Assembly: GCA_903901045.1 (NCBI GenBank)
Contig: CAIUPP010000065.1
Location: 1-40,131, forward strand
Reading direction: 5' to 3'
DNA length: 40,131 bases
Origin: an uncultured Planctomycetota bacterium
GTDB taxonomy: Bacteria; Planctomycetota; Brocadiia; CAIUPP01
A model generated the notes under the pieces. The model did no database searches. It had not been told where the DNA came from and saw only the letters and a program-made list of their open reading frames with translations. The position numbers and the translations under genes were made by a program. Positions 1-8,271 of this stretch are shown in pieces; positions within the stretch are counted from its first letter, which is position 1; every line of letters starts with the position of its first letter.

Positions 1-24
1 CCCCCCCACACACACACACACAAA
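1..24. repeat. C7 tract and (CA)8 dinucleotide repeat
   Basis: The window opens with seven C residues followed by eight uninterrupted CA units (7-22). The repeat lies about 12 bases upstream of a short open reading frame at 35. Such tracts slip easily during replication, so the spacing to upstream promoter elements could vary. The left end of the tract is cut by the window edge. Confidence 0.85.
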
Positions 25-34
25 GAGGGACCCC

Positions 35-211
35 ATGAAGAAGAACATCAAGGCGTCCGGATCAGTCTCGACGCCAAGCATCGAGGAGCGTCGAAAGCGC
101 GCCGTGAAATTGACTGCCCATCTCATGGCGGCAGAGCATCAGCGGCGGTTGCGTTGTGGAACTCAGACAGAGGAGGTGGAGCCCGTCACAACGGCGGGAC
201 CGGCCCGTTGA
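35..211 (+). CDS. small basic hypothetical protein, 58 aa
   Basis: An ATG at 35 follows a purine-rich AGAGGGA Shine-Dalgarno-like sequence and opens a 58-codon frame ending in TGA at 209-211. The product begins MKKNIKASGS, is rich in Arg/Lys in its first two thirds (EERRKRAVKL) and has an acidic then Pro/Thr/Ala tail. I see no signal peptide, membrane span or recognised domain. It lies between the CA repeat and a perfect 13-bp hairpin at 292-320, which could be its terminator. I do not recognise it. The call rests only on ribosome-site, frame and terminator context, and it may not be a real gene. Confidence 0.35.
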   Translation: MKKNIKASGSVSTPSIEERRKRAVKLTAHLMAAEHQRRLRCGTQTEEVEPVTTAGPAR

Positions 212-291
212 GCACCGGTCTCCTCCGGCTGTTGCTCGATCAGACATGACGTGCCGACAGGGGCATAGGCATCCGTTCTGCTCTGCGGTCT

Positions 292-320
292 ACGGGCGGC
301 CTCGCAACGAGGCCGCCCGT
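292..320 (+). terminator. perfect 13-bp GC-rich hairpin
   Basis: Bases 292-304 (ACGGGCGGCCTCG) are exactly complementary to 308-320 with a CAA loop. There is no clean T-run after it (TACGGCTCCTCACTTT), so it is a terminator-like hairpin rather than a textbook intrinsic terminator. It would also read as a hairpin for leftward transcription from the methyltransferase gene. Confidence 0.5.
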
Positions 321-664
321 TACGGCTCCTCACTTTAGCCATCCATCACCGAGGAGACGGGGTTACCTACGTCAAGCTGGTAGACGGGGCATACTGCCGC
401 CAGTCAAATTTCTGACCACTCCCGGCCGTTCCACAAACCTGCGTCGACCAATACACCGGAATTCCCATCGAATCAGCGATCAGAACTATCGTTCCTCTAC
501 TGTTTCGAAAGTATTGCCTTAAGAATCCTTTTCTCCTCGCCAAAAGATATTCGTTCTGAAGCGGCGATTCGCGGCAGTGCGGCATGTGACAATGGCCGTG
601 CCATCCAAAGACAGGTCGTCCCGAACGGTCGCGGGCTTGCTGCGACCGACGACTCCGGTTCCTG
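321..664. other. intergenic stretch with no recognised gene
   Basis: This stretch lies downstream of the leftward MttB-like gene and contains no reading frame with a credible start and composition. It is less GC-rich than its surroundings around 470-550. An imperfect palindrome, GTCAAATTTCTGAC, lies at about 402-415. I see no RNA gene or insertion-sequence end that I can support. Confidence 0.4.
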
Positions 665-2086
665 TCATGAGCCGAATGCTCCCACGATTTCCGCCAGCGC
701 CTGCTCGCGGCGGCGATCCAGCGGACTTCCGGGGTTCTTGCGACATTCGCACACGCGCTCTTGCGCGAGCCGGTAGGTGTCCTTGGAGCCTTCGGCCTTC
801 CATGTCGCATAGGGGCTGCGGACGGAAATGCGCGGGGAAACATACTCGTCGGAACGCAGGTGGCGTACGGTGTGTTCCGCGGTCAGGAACTGTCCGTGAG
901 GGCCGAGTTCTTTCACCAAACCGGACGCAATCGTCTCGTCGGACACCCTGAGGCCTTGTGCGATGCGCCGCGACATGGCCGATATCTCCTCGTCCATAAT
1001 GAGCTGTTCATGGCTGCATGTCATACCGGTGGCGAACATGCCGCAATTGACAATGAGATCATTGCCGGCTCCCATCGCGCAAAAAGTGCTGAGAGCCTTT
1101 TCCCAGGCGTTCTGCTCGTCGTGGGCATGGTTGTCGGAGTTCGGGGCCGTGGTGTGGGAGGGGACGTGGTAGAAGCGCGCCAACTGCGCACCGGCGATCC
1201 GGCAAATGGTCGTCTCCGTCGAGCCGACGAGCGCCGCGCCCGTGCGCATGTCTGCCGTGGTCCACGAGTTTGCATACAGCACCTTCGCTCCGGGTTTCAA
1301 TAGTTGCGTCAGCACCAGGCCGGAGAGGCATTCCGCGTTGTTTACAGTGATCAACCCGGCCAGGGTGTAGGGGGCCGAAATTCCCGCGATCGGCTCGGGC
1401 AGGATTGCCAGAGGCACGCCCATGTTTACAGTTTCCATGAGCGCCTGGATGACGCCGTGCTCCCAGAAGAGCGGACTGGTCGGGGACAATTGCCCAATAG
1501 CATAGGCTTGGCGATTGAAGTCGCCGGCAAAGGCCGCCTGTGCCATGTGGATAACGGCGCCATTCACTTTCGCGCTGTCCGTAGAGAAGAAGATGGGCTT
1601 CCGGCTGTTCTTCATGACCGCGCGGACGCCGTGGAGCAACGTGGCCTTTGAGTCCGGCACGTCCTGTGGCATCACAGGAATGCCGATCATGTCAATACAC
1701 TCCAACTGATCGCAGAGCCGGGCGAACTGCTCGACGTCGGAAACGGTTGACGGTCGCCTCTCGCCTGTCTCCGAGTCTACCCAGAACACCGCATTGTGCC
1801 CCGCAGCGATCCTGGATTCTCCCCCACCTAGGGCGAACACGTGTTTTCCCTCGCGGTCGAAAACTTCGAAGCTCGAGGGAACGGAACTCAAGGCTTCTTC
1901 CACACAGGACCGGCTGAATCGGACCCGCCGCAGTTCGCGGTCAACCGCGAGCCCTCTTTGCTCCAGAAAGGAGAGCATCTCCGCGTGCTGAATCTCCACG
2001 CCACAGTCCGCCAGGATGCTCAATGTCGCGTTATGGATCTGGCTGATTTCCGAGACCGAAAGCACTTGAAGTGGTGAAAGCTTCAT
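665..2086 (-). CDS. MttB-family (trimethylamine methyltransferase-like) protein, non-pyrrolysine type
   Basis: This 473-residue protein has the length and layout of the MttB family of TIM-barrel corrinoid-dependent methyltransferases, with typical segments PLAILPEPIAGISAPYTLAG, NNAECLSGLVLTQL and DLIVNCGMFATGMTCSHEQL. Archaeal MttB reads an amber codon as pyrrolysine; here the frame is uninterrupted, so this is a non-Pyl homologue. Characterised members (MtgB and relatives) demethylate quaternary amines such as glycine betaine onto a corrinoid protein. No corrinoid-protein gene is seen nearby, so the substrate is unknown. The ATG at 2086 is preceded by GGAAAGGGA. It follows a decayed transposase fragment, so it was probably not originally part of the glycosidase operon, although it is co-directional with it. 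Confidence 0.85.
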   Translation of the reverse strand: MKLSPLQVLSVSEISQIHNATLSILADCGVEIQHAEMLSFLEQRGLAVDRELRRVRFSRSCVEEALSSVPSSFEVFDREGKHVFALGGGESRIAAGHNAVFWVDSETGERRPSTVSDVEQFARLCDQLECIDMIGIPVMPQDVPDSKATLLHGVRAVMKNSRKPIFFSTDSAKVNGAVIHMAQAAFAGDFNRQAYAIGQLSPTSPLFWEHGVIQALMETVNMGVPLAILPEPIAGISAPYTLAGLITVNNAECLSGLVLTQLLKPGAKVLYANSWTTADMRTGAALVGSTETTICRIAGAQLARFYHVPSHTTAPNSDNHAHDEQNAWEKALSTFCAMGAGNDLIVNCGMFATGMTCSHEQLIMDEEISAMSRRIAQGLRVSDETIASGLVKELGPHGQFLTAEHTVRHLRSDEYVSPRISVRSPYATWKAEGSKDTYRLAQERVCECRKNPGSPLDRRREQALAEIVGAFGS

Positions 2087-2194
2087 GCACGTCCCTTTCC
2101 AAATCCGAGTTAACCCTCAGTTTGCCCGTGAAGGTGAACACAACCTCCCTGTGCCGCGCAGGCCACGCGTCGGGCCGTGGGATCATCTCCGTCT

Positions 2195-2465
2195 CTAGGT
2201 CTACGGCGTGTTCGGCCTTGTATGCTAGGTGAATGTCCCCGTTCTTCATTTTCGCAATGCGCGCGTCCAGGTCGCTCGGCGAGCGCCAATCATCATTGGA
2301 GGGCATCTTCCCTTTGCGCTTCCGGTCGAACCGGCGCAATTGCTCGTCAGTGGGATTCTCGATGCCCGCCTCCAGTGCCAGCCGCCCGACGTATTCCTTT
2401 CAGTCCTCGCCGTTGCCCTTGCGCACGATGCTCTTCATCGCCGCGTTCACTTTCCGGAATCCGCC
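2195..2465 (-). pseudogene. IS1182/IS5-type transposase fragment with internal stop
   Basis: Reading leftward, one frame gives AAMKSIVRKGNGED, then TGA at 2402-2400, then KEYVGRLALEAGIENP, TDEQLRRFDRKRKGK, DLDARIAKMKNGDIHLAYK and AEHAVDLET. This is the N-terminal to central part of DDE transposases of the IS1182/IS5 type, where relatives read GEDW...EYV. The TGA therefore replaces a Trp codon (TGG). The similarity stops abruptly after DLET near 2195 and before AMKS near 2465, so both ends are missing. The fragment separates the GH2 gene from the MttB gene and overlaps the 3' end of the GH2 reading frame. I recognise the family from memory; the precise IS family is uncertain. Confidence 0.8.
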
Positions 2466-4128
2466 ATGGCTTGCGGAATTGCTCGGCCACCCGGTAAAAG
2501 GCCAGTTTCGGTTCGCGGTAGGCCGTAAGAATGCCCTTGTTGTTGTATTCACCCGGGCGCGTCTGCCAGAGCGCATCGCTGCTGCGACAGTCGCAGAATT
2601 GCCAGAGGATCGCCCCCGCTGCCAACCCCGATTGGCGGAGTCGCTCAATGACGCGGGTCATGAGCTCTGCCTGATACTCCTCCGTCCACCTACGCAATTC
2701 GAAAGAGTGCGCGCCGGCGATCGCTGCCGCTCCGAACTCAGAGAAAAGGATCGGCTTGCCTTTTGACACGCGCCGTGCGGTCCGGAGAACTTTCGCGATC
2801 TCCATTTCCAGGTTAGCCAAATCCCCATTGTACCAGCCCGGATAGGTGTTGATAGAAACCACGTCGAGCAGACCGAAACACTTGTCCCTATCGGGGTGAC
2901 TGCTGCCGTAGGTGATCAGTCGTGTGGAATCGAGTTTGCGGAAGCGGTCGGCAAACAACTTGAAGGTTTTAGGCGCAACGGGATGGAAGGAGTGCGCCTC
3001 ATTGAGCATCCCCCAGAAGATCACGCTCGGGTGATGGCGGTGCTGCGCGACCATTTCATCAATTTGCGCCAATGACTCACGACGAAAGTCCGCGCGGGCC
3101 ATTTCCCCGGGCGTGGCCTGCCAGTGAGAGAGTTCCTCCCAGAACAAGATGCCGTTCTCATCACATAGGTCGAGGAAGAATGAGTCGTTGGGGTAATGGC
3201 TGCCGCGAACGCAATTGGCCCCGAGATTCTTGAGAATTTCCATGTCGCGCAGATGGGCCGCCGGGGGCAGGGCCGGACCGAAGTCGGGATGGAACTCATG
3301 CCGATTGACTCCGTGCAGAATCAGAAGCTTGTCGTTCAGCAGGATTTGCCGGCCTCGCACTGCCAGTGTGCGAAAGCCGACGCGCTCTTGCCAGAGGTCA
3401 TCACCGATGCGAATGGCCGCGGTATAGAGACGTGGGGATTGCGGCAACCAGCGTTCGACTTTGGCCATCGGCACACTGGCTCTGCCTCGACCTTCACGGT
3501 TCAATGCTATCTTTCCTACAGCCTTTCCATCCACCAGAACTTCTGCGCATTTGGGCAACGCCTCACCCTGGGTCCTCACTTGGACCTGGCAGGCCAATTC
3601 CCATCGGCGGCCGTTGAACTCCGGCAAGGCGCACGCGGAGGTGATATGCGAAACAGGCAACGCCTCGGCATAGACGGAGCGCGGGATGCCGCCATAAATG
3701 TGAAAATCCACATCGTGACGCAGTAAACTTAAGCCCGGGCCCGGGCGGTTGTCCGCCAGCACCGTCAGACGGTGGCGGCCGGGCCGGACTTGTGGGCAGC
3801 AGAACTCGAAGCCGGTATATGCGTTGCGATGCGAGCCCAGGAACCGGTCATCAAGCCAAACCTTCGCCGTGTGCGACACGGCCTCAAAAACCAGGCGCAG
3901 CGCTGTTGCCACGTCCCCTTGAACCTCGAACTCACGTTGGTAGCAGCCAAAGCCGCGGTGGCGGAAATGCCGGAAGGATGCCTCCCACACGCCGGGGACG
4001 GGAAGGATGTCGTCATATTGCGAGTTGGGCAACGGGCGCTTGGGGGCAGTATCAAGTGCCTTGAAGTGCCATACGCCGTCCAACGATAGCCGACGCCGTC
4101 CGGGAAACTGCTGAATGAGACGTGACAC
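2347..4128 (-). CDS. GH2 glycosidase with beta-glucuronidase-like NxK motif, 3' end altered
   Basis: The 593-residue product has the GH2 order: sugar-binding jelly roll (about 1-155), immunoglobulin-like domain (156-255) and TIM barrel (256-545). The acid/base Glu is in WGMLNEAHS (about E377) and the nucleophile Glu in LFSEFGAAA (about E464). YNNKGILTAYREPK contains N529-x-K531, the NxK signature that binds the uronic carboxylate in beta-glucuronidases. GTG at 4128 is preferred over an ATG at 4182 because AAGGAG lies 7 bases upstream and the ATG would overlap the previous gene. There is no signal peptide, so it probably acts in the cytoplasm. The last 30 or so residues (from about RIPES) run into the transposase remnant in another frame and are unlikely to be native. 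The catalytic barrel is complete, so it may still work. It is the fifth gene of the leftward operon. Confidence 0.87.
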   Translation of the reverse strand: MSRLIQQFPGRRRLSLDGVWHFKALDTAPKRPLPNSQYDDILPVPGVWEASFRHFRHRGFGCYQREFEVQGDVATALRLVFEAVSHTAKVWLDDRFLGSHRNAYTGFEFCCPQVRPGRHRLTVLADNRPGPGLSLLRHDVDFHIYGGIPRSVYAEALPVSHITSACALPEFNGRRWELACQVQVRTQGEALPKCAEVLVDGKAVGKIALNREGRGRASVPMAKVERWLPQSPRLYTAAIRIGDDLWQERVGFRTLAVRGRQILLNDKLLILHGVNRHEFHPDFGPALPPAAHLRDMEILKNLGANCVRGSHYPNDSFFLDLCDENGILFWEELSHWQATPGEMARADFRRESLAQIDEMVAQHRHHPSVIFWGMLNEAHSFHPVAPKTFKLFADRFRKLDSTRLITYGSSHPDRDKCFGLLDVVSINTYPGWYNGDLANLEMEIAKVLRTARRVSKGKPILFSEFGAAAIAGAHSFELRRWTEEYQAELMTRVIERLRQSGLAAGAILWQFCDCRSSDALWQTRPGEYNNKGILTAYREPKLAFYRVAEQFRKPWRIPESERGDEEHRAQGQRRGLKGIRRAAGTGGGHRESH

Positions 4129-4165
4129 GCAACTTCTCCTTTTGCCGGCGGCTGGGCCGATCAGA

Positions 4166-6202
4166 TTAACTAACCAGCACATCGGTGTAAAGATAGACGC
4201 AAGCTAGTTCGTCGACTACCCCCACGGCAAGCGTTCTTCCGTTGGGAGAAAGGGCTACGGTCGTCGGCTGGGTGTTGCTACAGACAAAATCATCCGCCGG
4301 GGCGTAAAAGGTGCGGCCGATCTCCCGCAGACCTGTCTCATCGTCGTAGTGGAAGAGATGGCCCAAGTCTTGGGAGTCTCCTGAAACGCCAAAGGCGCTT
4401 ATCCGGACGGCGTCAGTGACGATCTGGTGCACCGGTCCGTGCAGGCCGACTGCACCGAGCGAAAACGTCCTGCCGGTTTGCGGATCAAAACGTGCCACCA
4501 TTCCGTCGCGGCTGCCCACAAGCCATTGGCCACCCTTCCACGGCGCCCAGCACGTGGGTTCAGCCAGGTATTGCCGCCCCTGGCGCGATGGCAGGACGGC
4601 TGTCGTCAGAATGGCGGGCATACCCTCTTTTCGGGGGCAGTCCATTGCGCCATCCGTCCGAACCGCTATTCTGGCGCCGCGGATGCGCAGACGACACGCG
4701 CCGTTGGGACCGCACCATACCGTGAGGCGCTCATCATTTTCCCACTGCATGGCAACTACCGCTGCGGCGCCTCTGGAAAGAGTCTCCCACAACCTGATCA
4801 CCGATGTGGAACGAGCTTGGATCGCCGTATTGGCCTTGTCCAGCAGGAATTGGTTGGACTTTTCGTAATCACAGGCAAACTTACGATATTTTTCCGTGTT
4901 TCTTTCGTATTCTGGGTCTGCGGAAAGTTTATGGGCGTCCGCGAAAAGAAGGTAGGCGGCCACGTCGCGTGTTTTGACGCGCGCTTCGGCTGAGATCAAC
5001 CGGCGGGTATCAACGGCCAGGATGCCCGGCGGGTCATCGCCATGGTTTGTGTCCGCAATGTGGAGTACGTCGTTCTCATCCATCAGCATTTCACTGACGC
5101 ATTCCGTTGCTCTTCCCGGCGTGCCGAGCAATCCCACATATTCTGGCTTCCCGCCTTGGAGAAGGTCCCACCGGTGCAGGTGACATAGACTTCCTACGAC
5201 GACGGTCAGTGGCTGCATGGTCACCAGCCACAAGACGCCCTTTGAATCGAAGGCCAGTCCCTTCTGGGCGACGGGTGGGGCGCAAGCGAAACTGGAAGGC
5301 AGAAAACTAGGGGTCCGCTCGATCTCCAGCGTCTCAGGATCAATGACATAGAGATAGTCACTGTAACGGAAGGAAACGTAAAGTCGCCCATTGGGACCTT
5401 GGTCGTGATGGCCGAGGATTCGTTGCGTCTTGCACAAAGGGTTAGTTTCGGGTGCTTGCGTGGGAATCCCCATGTGCGTGATTCGACGCGTGTCCACGTT
5501 GATGTGATAGACGTGTCCCGTACGGCTGGCGGTGTAGAGGTGGCCAAGCCGATCCTTGCAGATGCAATAGGATCCATACTCTGTGATCTGACCGAAATCT
5601 TGCAACTCCTTTGACGTGAGATCGAGGCGGAAGAGGTGTCCCCTAAGATAGGAGGTGAACCAGAGCGCATGGTGTCTGTCATCGTAGATGGCGCCATAGA
5701 TGGTGTCACGTGCGACGGGCATGCCTAAGACCTTCGCTTCCCGCCGCTGCGGGTCCCATTCGATGAGATGCGACCCGGGGTAGCCTTCCCAGATGTGGGT
5801 GTAGTACGAATCGAGCATCCAGCAAGGGTGGACCGGCGACCTCGCCGTGGTATGAGTGAACATGATGAGCTTGCCGTCGCGCGTGGGCTGCATGGACGTG
5901 TGAATCTTGCTGGGCGGGATGATGCGGGAATTGGCCATCGTCTCCAAGCCGCCGTCGAAGCAGAACCGCAGCGCGCCGTCCGCGGGCAAGTATTCGTACA
6001 GCCGCACCGAGACCGACGCGCCGAGCTCTCCGCACAGGGAGGCATACATCGTCTTGCCCGGCCCGCGGGCGATGTCCCAGATGGAATTGTGCGGCAGGGC
6101 GTCGGGGAACCTCGAGTACCGGACCGCAGACTGGGGTACCATGTCAAAATAGTCGGCGGGAAACTGATCTACCCGGTACGGAGCTTGATTGCACTCGCTC
6201 AT
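4166..6202 (-). CDS. beta-propeller-like protein of unknown function
   Basis: This 678-residue protein has repeated WD/NHL/SMP-30-like strands: SIWDIARGPGKTMYASLCGE, TIYGAIYDDRHHALWFTSY, GSYCICKDRLGHLYTASRTG, GLAFDSKGVLWLVTM and TVALSPNGRTLAVGVV. These suggest one or two beta-propellers (about 25-385 and 490-670) joined by a helical, charged linker (about 405-470). The fold resembles sugar-lactonase and lyase propellers, but I cannot assign a reaction. The ATG at 6202 has AGGAA upstream; a TTG 33 bases earlier lies inside the upstream gene and is less likely. There is no signal peptide. It starts 4 bases after the GH42-like gene ends and is followed 37 bases later by the GH2 gene, so it is probably co-translated in the same catabolic operon. 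Confidence 0.7.
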   Translation of the reverse strand: MSECNQAPYRVDQFPADYFDMVPQSAVRYSRFPDALPHNSIWDIARGPGKTMYASLCGELGASVSVRLYEYLPADGALRFCFDGGLETMANSRIIPPSKIHTSMQPTRDGKLIMFTHTTARSPVHPCWMLDSYYTHIWEGYPGSHLIEWDPQRREAKVLGMPVARDTIYGAIYDDRHHALWFTSYLRGHLFRLDLTSKELQDFGQITEYGSYCICKDRLGHLYTASRTGHVYHINVDTRRITHMGIPTQAPETNPLCKTQRILGHHDQGPNGRLYVSFRYSDYLYVIDPETLEIERTPSFLPSSFACAPPVAQKGLAFDSKGVLWLVTMQPLTVVVGSLCHLHRWDLLQGGKPEYVGLLGTPGRATECVSEMLMDENDVLHIADTNHGDDPPGILAVDTRRLISAEARVKTRDVAAYLLFADAHKLSADPEYERNTEKYRKFACDYEKSNQFLLDKANTAIQARSTSVIRLWETLSRGAAAVVAMQWENDERLTVWCGPNGACRLRIRGARIAVRTDGAMDCPRKEGMPAILTTAVLPSRQGRQYLAEPTCWAPWKGGQWLVGSRDGMVARFDPQTGRTFSLGAVGLHGPVHQIVTDAVRISAFGVSGDSQDLGHLFHYDDETGLREIGRTFYAPADDFVCSNTQPTTVALSPNGRTLAVGVVDELACVYLYTDVLVS

Positions 6203-6206
6203 GTTC

Positions 6207-8249
6207 TTATTGTTCCTGGGGGTGGGAGGGTTCAATCACGGCAATGGACATTGGAGGCAGCCGGAGCGTCAATCGCCGGGAACGGGTATCGGCCATTTTG
6301 CCCGTTGAACTCCAGACGCGAATTCTTTGGTCCTTCTTGCCCTCGCAGGTGCGGGGAAGTATCTCGAAGTTCAACGTGCGCCGGTCCCAGTAGTTGATGG
6401 CCACGAAGCGGCCCGCCTTTGCGGTGTCCGCGTATGCGATGAGGTCCTCGCGTTCATCCGGGGAGAGGCCGCGAACCTCGAAGGCGAGCTTGCTTTCTAC
6501 AAAGCGAGCGATTTCGCGAAAGAACGGACCGAGCGCCTGCCGGAGTCCGTTCTCATAGCTGCAAGAAAGGACCGTGTACACGGTCCCCTGGCCGACGCGA
6601 TGACGCACGGTTATAGGAGTGCCATTGGCCTCGTGGACGACCTCGCCTCCGGCCAGTTTGACCGGATAAGGGAACAGCCCCAGCGTTTCACCATATTGCC
6701 GGCGCTTGAAAATCCGGTCTTTGACCGCCGTGTGACGGATGATGCCGCGACGGACCGGGTGCAGCGTATACATGTAGGAATAGCCGCCGAGTTCCAGTCC
6801 GCAGAAATCCTCGACGTGCCCGGCCCGGTAAAATTCCTCCGCGTGCGGCGTGGCCCAGGAGACGATTCCCTCCTTCTTTGCCAGGTAGTGCGCGCCGTTG
6901 GCGATCAGGATGCCGCCCGCGCGGACGTAGTCGCGCAGCTTGGTCATGAGTTCGTCGTCCATCGTGTTCCACTCGAACAGGACGATCACGTCATAATTCT
7001 TGAGCACGTCCGGCGACGCGTACCATGGGATGATGTCCATGTCGCCATAGGGCGTGCCGCTGAACGCCGTCTGATACCACTCTTCTCCGGCGCGCAGGCG
7101 AGGATAGAAGACCGAGAACATAGTCTGCTGAGTCCAGGAGAAGATCTCCTCGCCTATGCCGCTCTCTTTGTACCAGGGAAGCGACCAGCCGAAGTAGCCT
7201 TGTCCTTTCATGAACGCGATCCGGATGTCGGGGCGCATCGGGACAGGGTTTTCCCGCGTGAACTTCCGAAAAGTGCGGAACCCGTCAATGGCCGCTTTGC
7301 TGGGCTTCCACTGGTCATGCAGGCAAAGTTGCTCATACGCATAGGTTGTCCCGCCGCCCGCCCAACTGACGATCGAGGGCAGGAAGTAGACATAGCCTGG
7401 TTCGTGGCCTGCGACCTTGTCCTTGATGAGGTGTTTGGCCTCACACTTGACATCGCGCACCCAGTGGTAATAGCGCCAGGGGCATGGGCCGACGCCGTAT
7501 GGGCTGCCGTTGGTCCGGCCGATGCCGCGCGCCTCGGCCAGAGCTGGAGAGTACTCGCGGCCGTTGTACTCAGGGAGATAGCCGAACTCCTTGCAGCCCG
7601 CAGCTCCCATGGCGAATTTCAAACCGTGGAAGCCCGACATGTCGTATCCGCCGAATTGGCGCGTTCGGCGTGTGAGGCCGGCCCAGTCCACCCACCAGCA
7701 GAAACGGCCCTCGCCCATCGCCTCACGCAACGGCTTCAAGTATTCGCCGAGCACCTGACGCCAACATGCGTAGGCCTCGTAGGGATTCTCAATCTGTTTC
7801 GGGAAAGCCTTGCCGGTGTGGAGGTTCTTCGTCAGGTCCATCCACAACGTCTCCCCCGGCCAGTGTTCGATCCGGTCGGTGCCGAAGTCCGGGAAATTGA
7901 ATTCCCACCGAAACAGGCCGAGGAAATGGGCGTCGAGGCTTTTGTCCCGGCGTAATTCACGAATGAAGCCTGCATCGAAAGTAGTGGTCGGGAAATCCAG
8001 TTGAAGCATGAACTTCAGTCCACGTCGCGAGCTCTCTCTCATCTGGTGAAATGCCATGCGGCCATCCTTGGCCGTGTCCGGACCGCACAGCGAAACGAAG
8101 TTGAGGCCCAGACGTTTGGCGGTATCCAGTTCTCGCATCGCGCCGCGACGTCGCGTTTCATAAGGCTTCTTCGCGTCAAGCCAGACCCAGTCCGTGTAGG
8201 TCCCGAAATAGTACGGCGAAGTCTTTCGTCTGGCGCTCTTCTCAGTCAT
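6207..8249 (-). CDS. GH42-like glycosidase (TIM barrel plus GATase-like domain)
   Basis: The 680-residue product begins with a TIM-barrel-like region (about 10-380: YYFGTYTDWVWLDAKKPYE, NFVSLCGPDTA, CWWVDWAGL, GYVYFLPSIVSWAGGGTTY). A class-I glutamine-amidotransferase-like Rossmann segment follows (about 425-530: KNYDVIVLFEW, LRDYVRAGGILIANGAHYL), as in the trimerisation domain of GH42 beta-galactosidases, then a small beta domain. Clear GH42 catalytic glutamates could not be fixed by eye, so activity is unproven. ATG at 8249 (MTEKSARRK) has AAAGGA 7 bases upstream; the earlier in-frame start lies close to the preceding gene's end and lacks a site. There is no signal peptide. It sits 22 bases after the acetyltransferase gene. 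Confidence 0.65.
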   Translation of the reverse strand: MTEKSARRKTSPYYFGTYTDWVWLDAKKPYETRRRGAMRELDTAKRLGLNFVSLCGPDTAKDGRMAFHQMRESSRRGLKFMLQLDFPTTTFDAGFIRELRRDKSLDAHFLGLFRWEFNFPDFGTDRIEHWPGETLWMDLTKNLHTGKAFPKQIENPYEAYACWRQVLGEYLKPLREAMGEGRFCWWVDWAGLTRRTRQFGGYDMSGFHGLKFAMGAAGCKEFGYLPEYNGREYSPALAEARGIGRTNGSPYGVGPCPWRYYHWVRDVKCEAKHLIKDKVAGHEPGYVYFLPSIVSWAGGGTTYAYEQLCLHDQWKPSKAAIDGFRTFRKFTRENPVPMRPDIRIAFMKGQGYFGWSLPWYKESGIGEEIFSWTQQTMFSVFYPRLRAGEEWYQTAFSGTPYGDMDIIPWYASPDVLKNYDVIVLFEWNTMDDELMTKLRDYVRAGGILIANGAHYLAKKEGIVSWATPHAEEFYRAGHVEDFCGLELGGYSYMYTLHPVRRGIIRHTAVKDRIFKRRQYGETLGLFPYPVKLAGGEVVHEANGTPITVRHRVGQGTVYTVLSCSYENGLRQALGPFFREIARFVESKLAFEVRGLSPDEREDLIAYADTAKAGRFVAINYWDRRTLNFEILPRTCEGKKDQRIRVWSSTGKMADTRSRRLTLRLPPMSIAVIEPSHPQEQ

Positions 8250-8271
8250 GGCGTCGTCCTTTCGGCGCGGA

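Noticed and set aside
402-415. imperfect palindrome GTCAAATTTCTGAC as an operator or IS end
   Set aside because: There is no matching copy, no transposase frame and no promoter beside it.
6327-7955. 542-codon open frame on the plus strand
   Set aside because: It is antisense to the GH42-like gene, has no ribosome site, and its long run without stops follows from the GC-rich codons of the real gene.
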